From an uncultured Actinomycetes bacterium (GTDB lineage: Bacteria; Actinomycetota; Actinomycetes; Nanopelagicales; Nanopelagicaceae): DNA of 29,037 nucleotides. The stretch covers positions 1-29,037 of the forward strand of contig CAIUAO010000081.1 of NCBI GenBank assembly GCA_903897155.1, in the 5' to 3' direction. The notes under the pieces were generated by a model that saw only the letters and a program-made list of their open reading frames with translations, ran no database searches and was not told the DNA's origin. Both the position numbers and the translations under genes were made by a program. This document shows, piece after piece, positions 7,587 through 14,044 of this stretch; within the stretch, counting starts at the first letter, position 1, and the number at the start of each line of letters is the position of its first letter.

Positions 7587-8651
7587 ATGAAAATACGCAT
7601 AATTGGAGCTGGTTTAATTGGCACATCTATGGCTCTTGGGCTTAAAGCAGCCGCACATGCAGTCCAAATTGAAGATGAAGATCCAGAGATGGAAAGAATC
7701 GCTCAAAATCTAATTGGTCATAGCGGTGATTTAGTCACGCCTGATCTTTTTATTGTTGCGACACCTATTTCTTCAATAATTTCTGTTGTTAAATCACTCG
7801 CAGTAAGCAACCCTCAAGTCGATATTATAGATATTGGCGGATTAAAGTCTGAAGTTATTAATGAGATCGAGAGATTTCCAGAGATTGCCAAACATTTTTG
7901 TTCTACACATCCAATGGCTGGCCGCGAGATTGCTGGCGCTCTTGCAGCAAGAGGAGATCTTTTTGAAGGTCGAATTTGGATCATCACACCGACCAGTCAG
8001 ACATCTAGCGAACTCCATCAGAAAGCATTAAAGATCGCAAAAGATCTTGGTGCTTCTGTTGTAGAGCGTGACGCTCTTTTGCACGACAAGGCAATCGCTG
8101 GCATTTCTCATCTGCCTCAAGTAGTGAGCTCCTTGCTTTCGCTGACTCTGGAAGGCATTTCCCAAGAAGATTTGGCACTCGCCGGTCAAGGTCTAAAAGA
8201 TGTATCTCGATTAGCTGCCTCTGATCCAAACCTCTGGGCAGAGTTGCTACACGAAAACAGGCATGCACTTGCCCCACTGCTTAATCTATTTGCAGGTCAT
8301 TTAAATGATTTATCGACATCTCTACAAAACGATGATTTAAGGAAGACGCTAGAAGTTTTAGAGGCTGCCCGCATCAATCATCGCCGCATTCCTGGCAAAC
8401 ATGGCGGGAAAAAACGTGACTACTGGTACCTGCCAATTGTTATTGAAGACAGGCCAGGGCAGCTTGCTGAAATATTTGATGCATGTGCACAGGTGAAAGT
8501 TAACGTTGAAGATATTGCCATCGAGCACACTCCAGGACAGGAGAGTGGTTTAGTGAATTTAGCCCTCTCGCGCGAGGATGCTTCAAAACTCTATGAGCAA
8601 CTGCTCAAAAACAACTGGAAAGTTCATCTTCCTCGCGAATCGATTGGGTAG
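7587..8651 (+). CDS. tyrA: Prephenate dehydrogenase with ACT domain
   Basis: It oxidatively decarboxylates prephenate to 4-hydroxyphenylpyruvate for tyrosine synthesis. The protein has 354 residues. A Rossmann dinucleotide-binding motif is at the very N terminus (IRIIGAGLIGTSMALGL). The catalytic-domain motif STHPMAGREIAG lies near residue 110. A helical dimerisation domain follows, and a C-terminal ACT regulatory domain (about 280-354, beginning VIEDRPGQLAEIFDA) probably mediates feedback by an aromatic amino acid. The ATG is 6 bp after the aroH stop with only a weak ribosome-binding site, so it is probably coupled to aroH. NAD rather than NADP preference cannot be told from what I see. Confidence 0.92.
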   Translation: MKIRIIGAGLIGTSMALGLKAAAHAVQIEDEDPEMERIAQNLIGHSGDLVTPDLFIVATPISSIISVVKSLAVSNPQVDIIDIGGLKSEVINEIERFPEIAKHFCSTHPMAGREIAGALAARGDLFEGRIWIITPTSQTSSELHQKALKIAKDLGASVVERDALLHDKAIAGISHLPQVVSSLLSLTLEGISQEDLALAGQGLKDVSRLAASDPNLWAELLHENRHALAPLLNLFAGHLNDLSTSLQNDDLRKTLEVLEAARINHRRIPGKHGGKKRDYWYLPIVIEDRPGQLAEIFDACAQVKVNVEDIAIEHTPGQESGLVNLALSREDASKLYEQLLKNNWKVHLPRESIG

Positions 8652-8672
8652 TCCTCAATAGAGCGTTAAGGT
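8644..8672 (+). promoter_or_regulatory. Putative leaderless promoter of cmk-der
   Basis: TTGGGT (8644-8649) and TAAGGT (8667-8672) are separated by 17 bp. The -10 ends 6 bases before the ATG at 8679, and no Shine-Dalgarno sequence is seen. The -35 lies inside the last codons of tyrA. The match to consensus is moderate (TTG retained in -35; TA...T in -10). Confidence 0.4.
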
Positions 8673-8678
8673 TCTCTT

Positions 8679-10661
8679 ATGTCGACCGTCGTAATAGCAA
8701 TTGATGGTCCTAGCGGGTCAGGAAAATCAAGTACAGCCCGAGCTATAGCTCAAAGAGCTAATTGGAAATATCTGGATACAGGCGCTTTATATAGAGCAAT
8801 CACATGGCTTGCGCTACAAGAAAACATTACTGATCCTGCACTTATTATTGCTGCCCTAGAAAAGAGACCTATAAGTTTTAATAGCGATCCAATTGAACCA
8901 AGAATTTTTGTGGGTGAAACTGATGTAACGGCCGATATTCGCTCTGCTCGTGTAACAGATCAAGTTTCAATTTATTCCGCCATTCCAGAACTAAGAGCAT
9001 TTTTGCTAGATATTCAACATCAAATTATTTCGAACGCACCTCATGGAATTGTGGTTGAGGGTAGGGATATCGGCACAGTAGTTGTTCCTGATGCGCAGTT
9101 GAAGATTTTTTTATATGCAGATCTTGAACAAAGAGCACTACGCCGGGAACGTGAGATTGCAGAAGATATCTCTGCATCTGATGTTGCACAATCACTAGTT
9201 AATAGAGATGAAATAGATTCAACAAGAAAAATTTCCCCACTAAAGATGGCAGATGATGCGTTAGAGATTGATTCAACTGCCTTAGACCTCCCAGAAGTTG
9301 TTGAAGTAATTTGGCAGTGGGCTAAAAGTCGTAAGTTACTTGGACTCCCGAAGGTTGCAGTTATTGGACGGCCAAACGTTGGTAAATCAACGCTTGTAAA
9401 CCGCATTATTGGCCGCAGGGAAGCTATCGTTGAAGACACTCCGGGTGTTACTCGTGATCGCGTCAAGTACGAGGCTGAATGGAATGGGCGCACATTCTTA
9501 TTGATTGATACCGGTGGCTGGGAAGTTAAACCAGAAGGTATTTCTGAGAAAATTACTGCTGGAGCAGAGCTTGCAATTGCAGAGTCAGATTTGGTGCTCT
9601 TTGTTGTTGACGCCCAGGTAGGAGCGCTCGATGAAGATGAATCTCTTTTGACCTTACTTCGTAAATCACATAAGAAAGTAATACTTGTTGCCAATAAGGT
9701 CGATGGCACTAGCGAAGAAAACAATGCTCATGCACTGTGGAATTTAGGTTTGGGAGAGCCCCGCTTTCTCTCTGCGCTGCATGGAAGAGGCAGTGGAGAC
9801 TTACTCGATTTAGTTGTCAAAGAGTTGCCAGAAGTTGGAAGTGAACCCATTGATGATGGTTATAGGAGAATTGCTCTACTTGGACGACCTAATGTCGGAA
9901 AATCTAGTTTGCTCAATGCTCTAGCTGGTGAAGCGCGAGTATTAGTTGATGATGTAGCGGGAACAACAAGAGACCCAGTTGATGAACTTATTGAATTTGG
10001 TGGAACGACATGGCGTTTTATCGACACTGCAGGCATCCGAAAGAAAGCAAAGTTTGACAGCGGCACTGACTACTACGCAAGCTTGCGCACAGAAGCAGCA
10101 CTTGAACGCGCTGAGGTTGCCGTCATAATCTTGGATGCATCCGCGCCTCTTACGGAGCAAGATCTAAGAATTATCACAATGGCCGAAGAATCAGGCCGGG
10201 CGATGGTTTTAGTTATGAATAAATGGGATCTTATGGATGAAGAACGACAGATCCAGTTTGAAAAAGAGCTAGAGCGAAACCTCGAGCGATATCCATGGGC
10301 TCAGAGAGTGAATCTTTCGGCAAAAACTGGTTGGCATAGAGATCGCCTAGCACCCGCTTTGCGGACCGCACTTGCAAGTTGGGAATATCGAGTCCCTACG
10401 AGCAAGCTCAACTCGTTCTTAGGCGCACTCGTCTCAGCTACACCACCACCTGTTAGAGGGGGCAAGCAGCCAAAAATTCGCTTTGCCACACAGGCAAGCA
10501 TTTCTCCTCCTAAATTTGTAGTCTTTGCAAGTGAATGGGTCGAGCCAAGCTATAGGCGTTTTATCGAACGTCGCCTGCGAGAAGAATTTGGTTTCCAAGG
10601 CAGTCCGGTTGAAGTTGCGATCAAAGTGCGCGAGAAGGTAGAGCGTTCACGCAACGCATAG
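8679..10661 (+). CDS. cmk-der: Bifunctional cytidylate kinase / GTPase Der
   Basis: A single 660-residue protein joins two usually separate enzymes. Residues 1 to about 220 are cytidylate kinase (CMP/dCMP to the diphosphate): P-loop GPSGSGKSS (10-18), LDTGALYRA, and the GRDIGTVV segment. Residues from about 225 are Der/EngA, a double GTPase needed for 50S ribosome assembly. Its G1 motifs are GRPNVGKS at about 230 and again at about 402; the NKVD and NKWD G4 motifs are present, and a C-terminal KH-like domain follows. The frame is continuous and the junction LLGLPKVAVIGRPN has no Met, so Der has no obvious start of its own. In M. tuberculosis the two are adjacent separate genes (Rv1712, Rv1713). 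Such fusions are known in some actinobacteria such as bifidobacteria, so it is uncommon but not new. Confidence 0.95.
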   Translation: MSTVVIAIDGPSGSGKSSTARAIAQRANWKYLDTGALYRAITWLALQENITDPALIIAALEKRPISFNSDPIEPRIFVGETDVTADIRSARVTDQVSIYSAIPELRAFLLDIQHQIISNAPHGIVVEGRDIGTVVVPDAQLKIFLYADLEQRALRREREIAEDISASDVAQSLVNRDEIDSTRKISPLKMADDALEIDSTALDLPEVVEVIWQWAKSRKLLGLPKVAVIGRPNVGKSTLVNRIIGRREAIVEDTPGVTRDRVKYEAEWNGRTFLLIDTGGWEVKPEGISEKITAGAELAIAESDLVLFVVDAQVGALDEDESLLTLLRKSHKKVILVANKVDGTSEENNAHALWNLGLGEPRFLSALHGRGSGDLLDLVVKELPEVGSEPIDDGYRRIALLGRPNVGKSSLLNALAGEARVLVDDVAGTTRDPVDELIEFGGTTWRFIDTAGIRKKAKFDSGTDYYASLRTEAALERAEVAVIILDASAPLTEQDLRIITMAEESGRAMVLVMNKWDLMDEERQIQFEKELERNLERYPWAQRVNLSAKTGWHRDRLAPALRTALASWEYRVPTSKLNSFLGALVSATPPPVRGGKQPKIRFATQASISPPKFVVFASEWVEPSYRRFIERRLREEFGFQGSPVEVAIKVREKVERSRNA

Positions 10662-10668
10662 GGTAAAT

Positions 10669-11238
10669 ATGGAACTAAGTCGCAGAGAAGTTCTCACAAT
10701 TCCAAATCTATTGACCTTTATAAGAGCTCTTGGAATTCCAATTTTTCTCTGGTTATTGCTCAAAGAAGACCTTCGCGGGTGGAGTTTTATAGTTATGGCT
10801 ATTGGTGCATGGACTGATTACTTCGATGGAAAATTAGCGAGGTGGCTGGGTCAAGAATCAGAACTCGGGGCCATATTAGATCCCGCAATTGATCGTCTAT
10901 ATATTGCAGCAACAATCATCGGTTTAGCACTTAAAGATTACATACCTTGGTGGTTGGTGGTTGTGCTCGGGGCAAGAGATTTGTGGATGCTGGCAATGGT
11001 GCAAATTTATAGAAGTAAGACAGGGCGCGTATTCACAGTCACTTTTTTAGGCAAGGCCGCTACTTTCAATCTGCTCTATGCATTTCCATTCTTGCTTTTA
11101 GCTAGCCAATCAGCCTGGGGCAGATTTGCCCATACTTTTGGGTGGAGCTTTGCCATTTGGGGGATAGGGTTGTACCTTCTGACAGCTTTGAATTACTCTC
11201 GCCAAGCGCTTACGCAATCTAAGGAGCCTCATGTCTAA
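10669..11238 (+). CDS. CDP-alcohol phosphatidyltransferase (PgsA-like)
   Basis: An integral membrane enzyme that transfers a phosphatidyl group from CDP-diacylglycerol to an alcohol. The protein has 189 residues with about five hydrophobic segments. The family signature DG-x2-AR-x8-G-x3-D-x3-D is perfect, from DGKLAR to GAILDPAIDR (about residues 53-76). The likely product is phosphatidylglycerophosphate or cardiolipin, by analogy with pgsA2 (Rv1822), which lies a few genes before gcvH in M. tuberculosis. The acceptor alcohol cannot be deduced from sequence alone. The ATG is 7 bp after cmk-der, and its last codons overlap the gcvH start by 8 bp. The three genes between pgsA2 and gcvH in M. 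tuberculosis (Rv1823-Rv1825) are missing. Confidence 0.88.
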   Translation: MELSRREVLTIPNLLTFIRALGIPIFLWLLLKEDLRGWSFIVMAIGAWTDYFDGKLARWLGQESELGAILDPAIDRLYIAATIIGLALKDYIPWWLVVVLGARDLWMLAMVQIYRSKTGRVFTVTFLGKAATFNLLYAFPFLLLASQSAWGRFAHTFGWSFAIWGIGLYLLTALNYSRQALTQSKEPHV

Positions 11239-11608
11239 TATCCCTGCAGAACTTCAATATTCAAAAGAGCATGAGTGGATCAAGAGTGAAGGTTCAAATT
11301 CTGCAAAAGTTGGAATCACAGACTTCGCACAAGCCGCACTTGGAGATATCGTTTATATTCAATTGCCAAAAGTTGGGCAAGAGGTCAAAGCAGGGTCTGT
11401 ATGCGGGGAAGTTGAATCGACCAAAAGTGTTTCTGAAATTTTTTCACCACTCACTGGCAAAGTAATCGCTATAAACTCTGATTTAGAAAAGTCTCCTGAG
11501 CTTATTAATCAGGACCCATACGGTGCAGGCTGGATTGCCCAGATCGAATTCTCTGCAGCCCCTGGAGATCTACTTTCGGCTGAGGAATACACTCAAATTA
11601 CGGGTTGA
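11231..11608 (+). CDS. gcvH: Glycine cleavage system H protein
   Basis: The lipoylated carrier that shuttles the aminomethyl group between the P, T and L proteins of the glycine cleavage system. The protein has 125 residues, with YSKEHEWIK at the start, GITDFAQAALGDIVYIQLP, and the lipoylation site Lys65 in GEVESTKSVSEIFSP. The NxDPYGAGWI-like end (INQDPYGAGWIAQIE) is also typical. A clear Shine-Dalgarno sequence (AAGGAG, 11220-11226) lies in the upstream gene, whose stop codon overlaps this start by 8 bp, so translation is coupled. gcvP is about 2.4 kb downstream; gcvT is not in the window. Confidence 0.96.
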   Translation: MSNIPAELQYSKEHEWIKSEGSNSAKVGITDFAQAALGDIVYIQLPKVGQEVKAGSVCGEVESTKSVSEIFSPLTGKVIAINSDLEKSPELINQDPYGAGWIAQIEFSAAPGDLLSAEEYTQITG

Positions 11609-11671
11609 TTTTGTCAGCGGGGATGAATAGTGTCAGCCTCTACTGTAGATCTAGATTCTTTGGAGGCGCAT

Positions 11672-12136
11672 ATGAGTGAAGCTCAAAGCCCTCAAGATCC
11701 TCAGAACCCTGAACTCACTTCAACGATTCACCTTTCAGCCCTGAGGTCCGTTCCCCGGCCAAGGCCCCTGGAAGAAATTTTTGAGTTACTTTCAACTCAA
11801 GAACGCGAAGTAGTCAGCCAACTTCCAAGAAATTCAGCAATGTTGATTGTAATTGCAGGCCCCAATAAGGGCTCTCGATTTCTGATTAATGATGTTGAGA
11901 CCGTTCTCGGTCGCGATCCTGAAAGTGAAATTTTCCTAGACGATGTAACCGTCTCGAGAAAACACGCCAGGATATATCGCGTAGCAACTGGTGATTATGC
12001 AATAGCAGACCTTGGAAGCCTTAACGGTAGTTATGTGAATGGCACATCGGTGACTGATTCACGTTTAACCGTTGGTGATGAAGTTCAGATTGGAAAATTT
12101 CGTCTTACTTACTTTACGGGGAAGGGCAACGCATGA
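11672..12136 (+). CDS. garA: FHA-domain regulator GarA/OdhI
   Basis: GarA/OdhI binds and inhibits 2-oxoglutarate dehydrogenase and acts on glutamate metabolism; phosphorylation by Ser/Thr kinases turns it off. From ATG 11672 the protein has 154 residues. The FHA domain (about 57-150) has the phosphothreonine-binding residues Arg81 (LGRDPES), Ser95 and His98 (VSRKHAR) and Asn118 (GSLNGSYVNG). I prefer ATG 11672 because GGAGG stands 5 bases before it; an in-frame GTG at 11630 would add 14 residues. The N-terminal kinase motif, ETTSVF in GarA, appears here as ELTSTI (residues 14-19), so only one Thr of the usual pair aligns. The stop overlaps the ftsR ATG (ATGA). Confidence 0.92.
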   Translation: MSEAQSPQDPQNPELTSTIHLSALRSVPRPRPLEEIFELLSTQEREVVSQLPRNSAMLIVIAGPNKGSRFLINDVETVLGRDPESEIFLDDVTVSRKHARIYRVATGDYAIADLGSLNGSYVNGTSVTDSRLTVGDEVQIGKFRLTYFTGKGNA

Positions 12137-12846
12137 GCGTTCCAGCACGCGCTTATTTAAGCATCGGAGAAGTACTTGGAAAACTCCGCTCTGAATTTCC
12201 AGATATTACTATTTCAAAGATTCGCTTTTTGGAATCAGAGGGTCTCATCGAACCCCAACGAACTCCATCTGGATATCGCAAATTCACTGGAGGAGATCTT
12301 GAACGCCTCCGTTATGTCTTAGAAGCTCAGCGGGATCAGTACCTTCCCCTTCGTGTTATTAAAGAAAACCTTGACGCACTTGATCGCGGTTTACAGCCAG
12401 CAGCAACAGCAGGTGGGAGGCCAAAGCCCCGTATTGCAAGTGTCGATGGTGAACTAGCCCCTAGTCATTTTGCAGGGGAAAGCGATCTTCGACTTTCCCG
12501 CTCTGAATTACTTGAGTCATCAAATCTCAAAGAAGAGCAACTCTCTGAACTTGAATCATTTGGATTGGTGACTATTCGCGGTCGCTACTACGACGCAGAT
12601 TCCCTCTCCATTTGCCGTACTGTTTCTGAGATTGCTGCATTTGGCATCGAAGCTCGCCATTTGCGATCCTTTAAGTCGGCCGCCGACCGCGAAGTTGGTC
12701 TAGTCGAGCAGGTAATTACACCGATCCTTAGGCAAAAAAGTTCTGATGCAAAAGCAAGAGCTGAAGAAGTTTCAAATGAACTTGCATCTCTATCTGTAAA
12801 GCTCCATGCAGCACTTGTCCGTGCTGGCCTTCACCGAGCTAAGTAG
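12133..12846 (+). CDS. ftsR: MerR-family regulator FtsR (Rv1828-like)
   Basis: A 237-residue MerR-type DNA-binding protein. The N-terminal winged helix reads YLSIGEVLGKLRSEFPDITISKIRFLESEGLI followed by RTPSGYRKFT (about residues 8-56), the usual MerR recognition and wing region. The C-terminal half has a second helical domain (LSRSELLESSNL...) and ends in a coiled helix. No Cys cluster is seen that would suggest metal sensing. The position directly after the FHA gene, overlapping by 4 bp, matches Rv1828 in M. tuberculosis. It also matches FtsR of Corynebacterium glutamicum, a regulator of ftsZ expression. I infer a role in cell-division gene control from this orthology; the target is not shown by the sequence. 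Confidence 0.85.
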   Translation: MSVPARAYLSIGEVLGKLRSEFPDITISKIRFLESEGLIEPQRTPSGYRKFTGGDLERLRYVLEAQRDQYLPLRVIKENLDALDRGLQPAATAGGRPKPRIASVDGELAPSHFAGESDLRLSRSELLESSNLKEEQLSELESFGLVTIRGRYYDADSLSICRTVSEIAAFGIEARHLRSFKSAADREVGLVEQVITPILRQKSSDAKARAEEVSNELASLSVKLHAALVRAGLHRAK

Positions 12847-12855
12847 TTAAATCAC

Positions 12856-13323
12856 ATGAGCATTCCGGTTGAAGTTGTAGGCGTTCGTGTTGAGATGCCT
12901 TCGAATCAGCCAATCGTCTTGCTCAAAGAAGTCGATGGCATTAGATACTTACCTATTTGGGTAGGGGCAGTAGAAGCATCTGCCATCGCATTTGCCCAGC
13001 AAAACTTAGAACCATCACGCCCGCTTACTCATGACCTTTTTGATTCTGTACTTCAGATTTTAGATGCGAAAGTTGAAAGTGTAGAAATTACAGACCTTCG
13101 CGATGGTGTCTTCTTTGCAGAGCTTCATTTGCATGGGGGAGTGACAATCTCTGCCCGTCCAAGTGATTCAATTGCATTGGCTCTGCGGGCATCTGCCCCA
13201 ATCTCAGCAAGTGCCGAGCTATTCACCAAGGCCGGGATTGAGATCCCAGATCAGGCCGATGATGAGGTCGAGAAGTTCAGAGAATTCCTTGATCAGATCA
13301 ATCCAGATGATTTTGCTGGCTAA
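12856..13323 (+). CDS. Bifunctional nuclease-domain protein (DUF151)
   Basis: A 155-residue cytoplasmic protein of the BFN/DUF151 family. Recognisable parts are VVGVRVEMPSNQPIVLLKE, then RYLPIWVGAVEASAIAFA, then the central PLTHDLFDSVLQIL, and ISARPSDSIALALR. These are the most conserved family segments. The name comes from plant members with reported RNase/DNase activity; the bacterial function is not settled. It lies 9 bp after ftsR with no visible Shine-Dalgarno sequence, and the MerR-BFN-MerR order is the same as Rv1828-Rv1830, suggesting a conserved functional link. I am confident of the family but not of its role. Confidence 0.9.
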   Translation: MSIPVEVVGVRVEMPSNQPIVLLKEVDGIRYLPIWVGAVEASAIAFAQQNLEPSRPLTHDLFDSVLQILDAKVESVEITDLRDGVFFAELHLHGGVTISARPSDSIALALRASAPISASAELFTKAGIEIPDQADDEVEKFREFLDQINPDDFAG

Positions 13324-13454
13324 AAGGCTCCCTTCGCCTAAGCCTGAAGTAGGGGTTGAAGGTTTTTCGTGTCGGTCATTGTTTGCTGCCCTTGCTGGTC
13401 TTACCCTTGGACAATACCGAATCCCCTCGGTTTTCCCCGTAGAAGCGAGTACAA
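13324..13454. other. Intergenic gap between BFN gene and second MerR
   Basis: A 131-bp non-coding gap. It holds a short inverted repeat ACCGA-ATCCCC-TCGGT (13416-13431) followed by TTTT, which could be a weak terminator or an operator, but the 5-bp stem is not convincing. A modest purine stretch (GAAGCGAG) lies before the ATG at 13455. Nothing else is seen. Confidence 0.35.
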
Positions 13455-13973
13455 ATGTCTGACTTGCCAACCACTAAGCCTGTAAACGAAATCGGCTATA
13501 GAGGAGCTACTGCGTGTGTCGCTGCCGGAATTACCTACCGCCAATTAGATTACTGGGCGCGTACTGAGTTAGTTGGCCCAAGCATTAAGAGCGCAGCTGG
13601 TTCTGGCTCTCAGCGTTTATATAGTTTTCGAGATATTTTGGTTCTCAAGATCGTTAAACGCCTACTTGATACAGGGGTTTCACTTCAAAACATTCGTACA
13701 GCAGTAGAGCACCTTCGTGGACGCGGAGTGTCTGACCTAGAGAGCATGACACTGATGAGCGATGGCTCATCCATTTATGAATGTACAAGCCCTGATGAAA
13801 TCATTGACCTATTGCAAGGCGGCCAAGGGGTATTTGGTATCGCCATCAATAAAGTTTGGAGTGAAGTCGAAGGCTCACTTGCCACCCTCCAGGGTGAATC
13901 TGTGGCAGATGGCACACTGATTTCAACCAGTAATGACGAGCTTTCAGAGCGTAGAAAGCGCAAAGGCGCTTAA
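13455..13973 (+). CDS. MerR-family transcriptional regulator (Rv1830-like)
   Basis: A 172-residue regulator. The MerR-type winged helix is at about residues 13-85: GITYRQLDYWARTELVGPS and then QRLYSFRDILVLKIVKRLLDTGVSLQNIRTAVEHL. The rest is a short helical region with a basic tail (ERRKRKGA). It corresponds by position to Rv1830. It is the second MerR gene flanking the BFN gene, and it has its own gap upstream and a structured gap downstream before gcvP, so a separate promoter is possible. The regulated genes cannot be read from the sequence; autoregulation or control of the adjacent gcvP is plausible but unsupported. Confidence 0.87.
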   Translation: MSDLPTTKPVNEIGYRGATACVAAGITYRQLDYWARTELVGPSIKSAAGSGSQRLYSFRDILVLKIVKRLLDTGVSLQNIRTAVEHLRGRGVSDLESMTLMSDGSSIYECTSPDEIIDLLQGGQGVFGIAINKVWSEVEGSLATLQGESVADGTLISTSNDELSERRKRKGA

Positions 13974-13985
13974 AACTCTTTATTC

Positions 13986-14042
13986 TTCCCCCATAGGCAT
14001 ATAAGTCCATTAGGACTTTCGCCAAGTAAGACCAAGGGGGAG
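13986..14042 (+). promoter_or_regulatory. Possible SD-masking structure before gcvP
   Basis: TTCCCCC (13986-13992) can pair with GGGGGAG (14036-14042), which contains the gcvP Shine-Dalgarno sequence. Inside this, AAGTCC (14003-14008) and GGACTT (14013-14018) form a perfect 6-bp hairpin around the loop ATTA. The nested helices would hide the ribosome-binding site. The sequence does not resemble the glycine riboswitch. An alternative reading is that TATAAG (14000-14005) is a -10 element, in which case the C-run would not be transcribed. Confidence 0.4.
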
Positions 14043-14044
14043 TG

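Noticed and set aside
9041..9724. 227-residue minus-strand open frame inside cmk-der
   Set aside because: Serine-rich shadow of the coding strand, with no domain, no ribosome-binding site and full antisense overlap with clear Cmk-Der motifs.
13416..13434. Rho-independent terminator after the BFN gene
   Set aside because: Only a 5-bp stem (ACCGA/TCGGT) and four T; too weak to claim.
13163..13470. Two ~83-99 residue frames (plus and minus) around the end of the BFN gene
   Set aside because: Both overlap BFN and the MerR start, show no recognisable domain and lack a convincing ribosome-binding site.
13974..14044. Glycine riboswitch before gcvP
   Set aside because: Only 71 bp, without the tandem aptamer core motifs; the short hairpins do not match.
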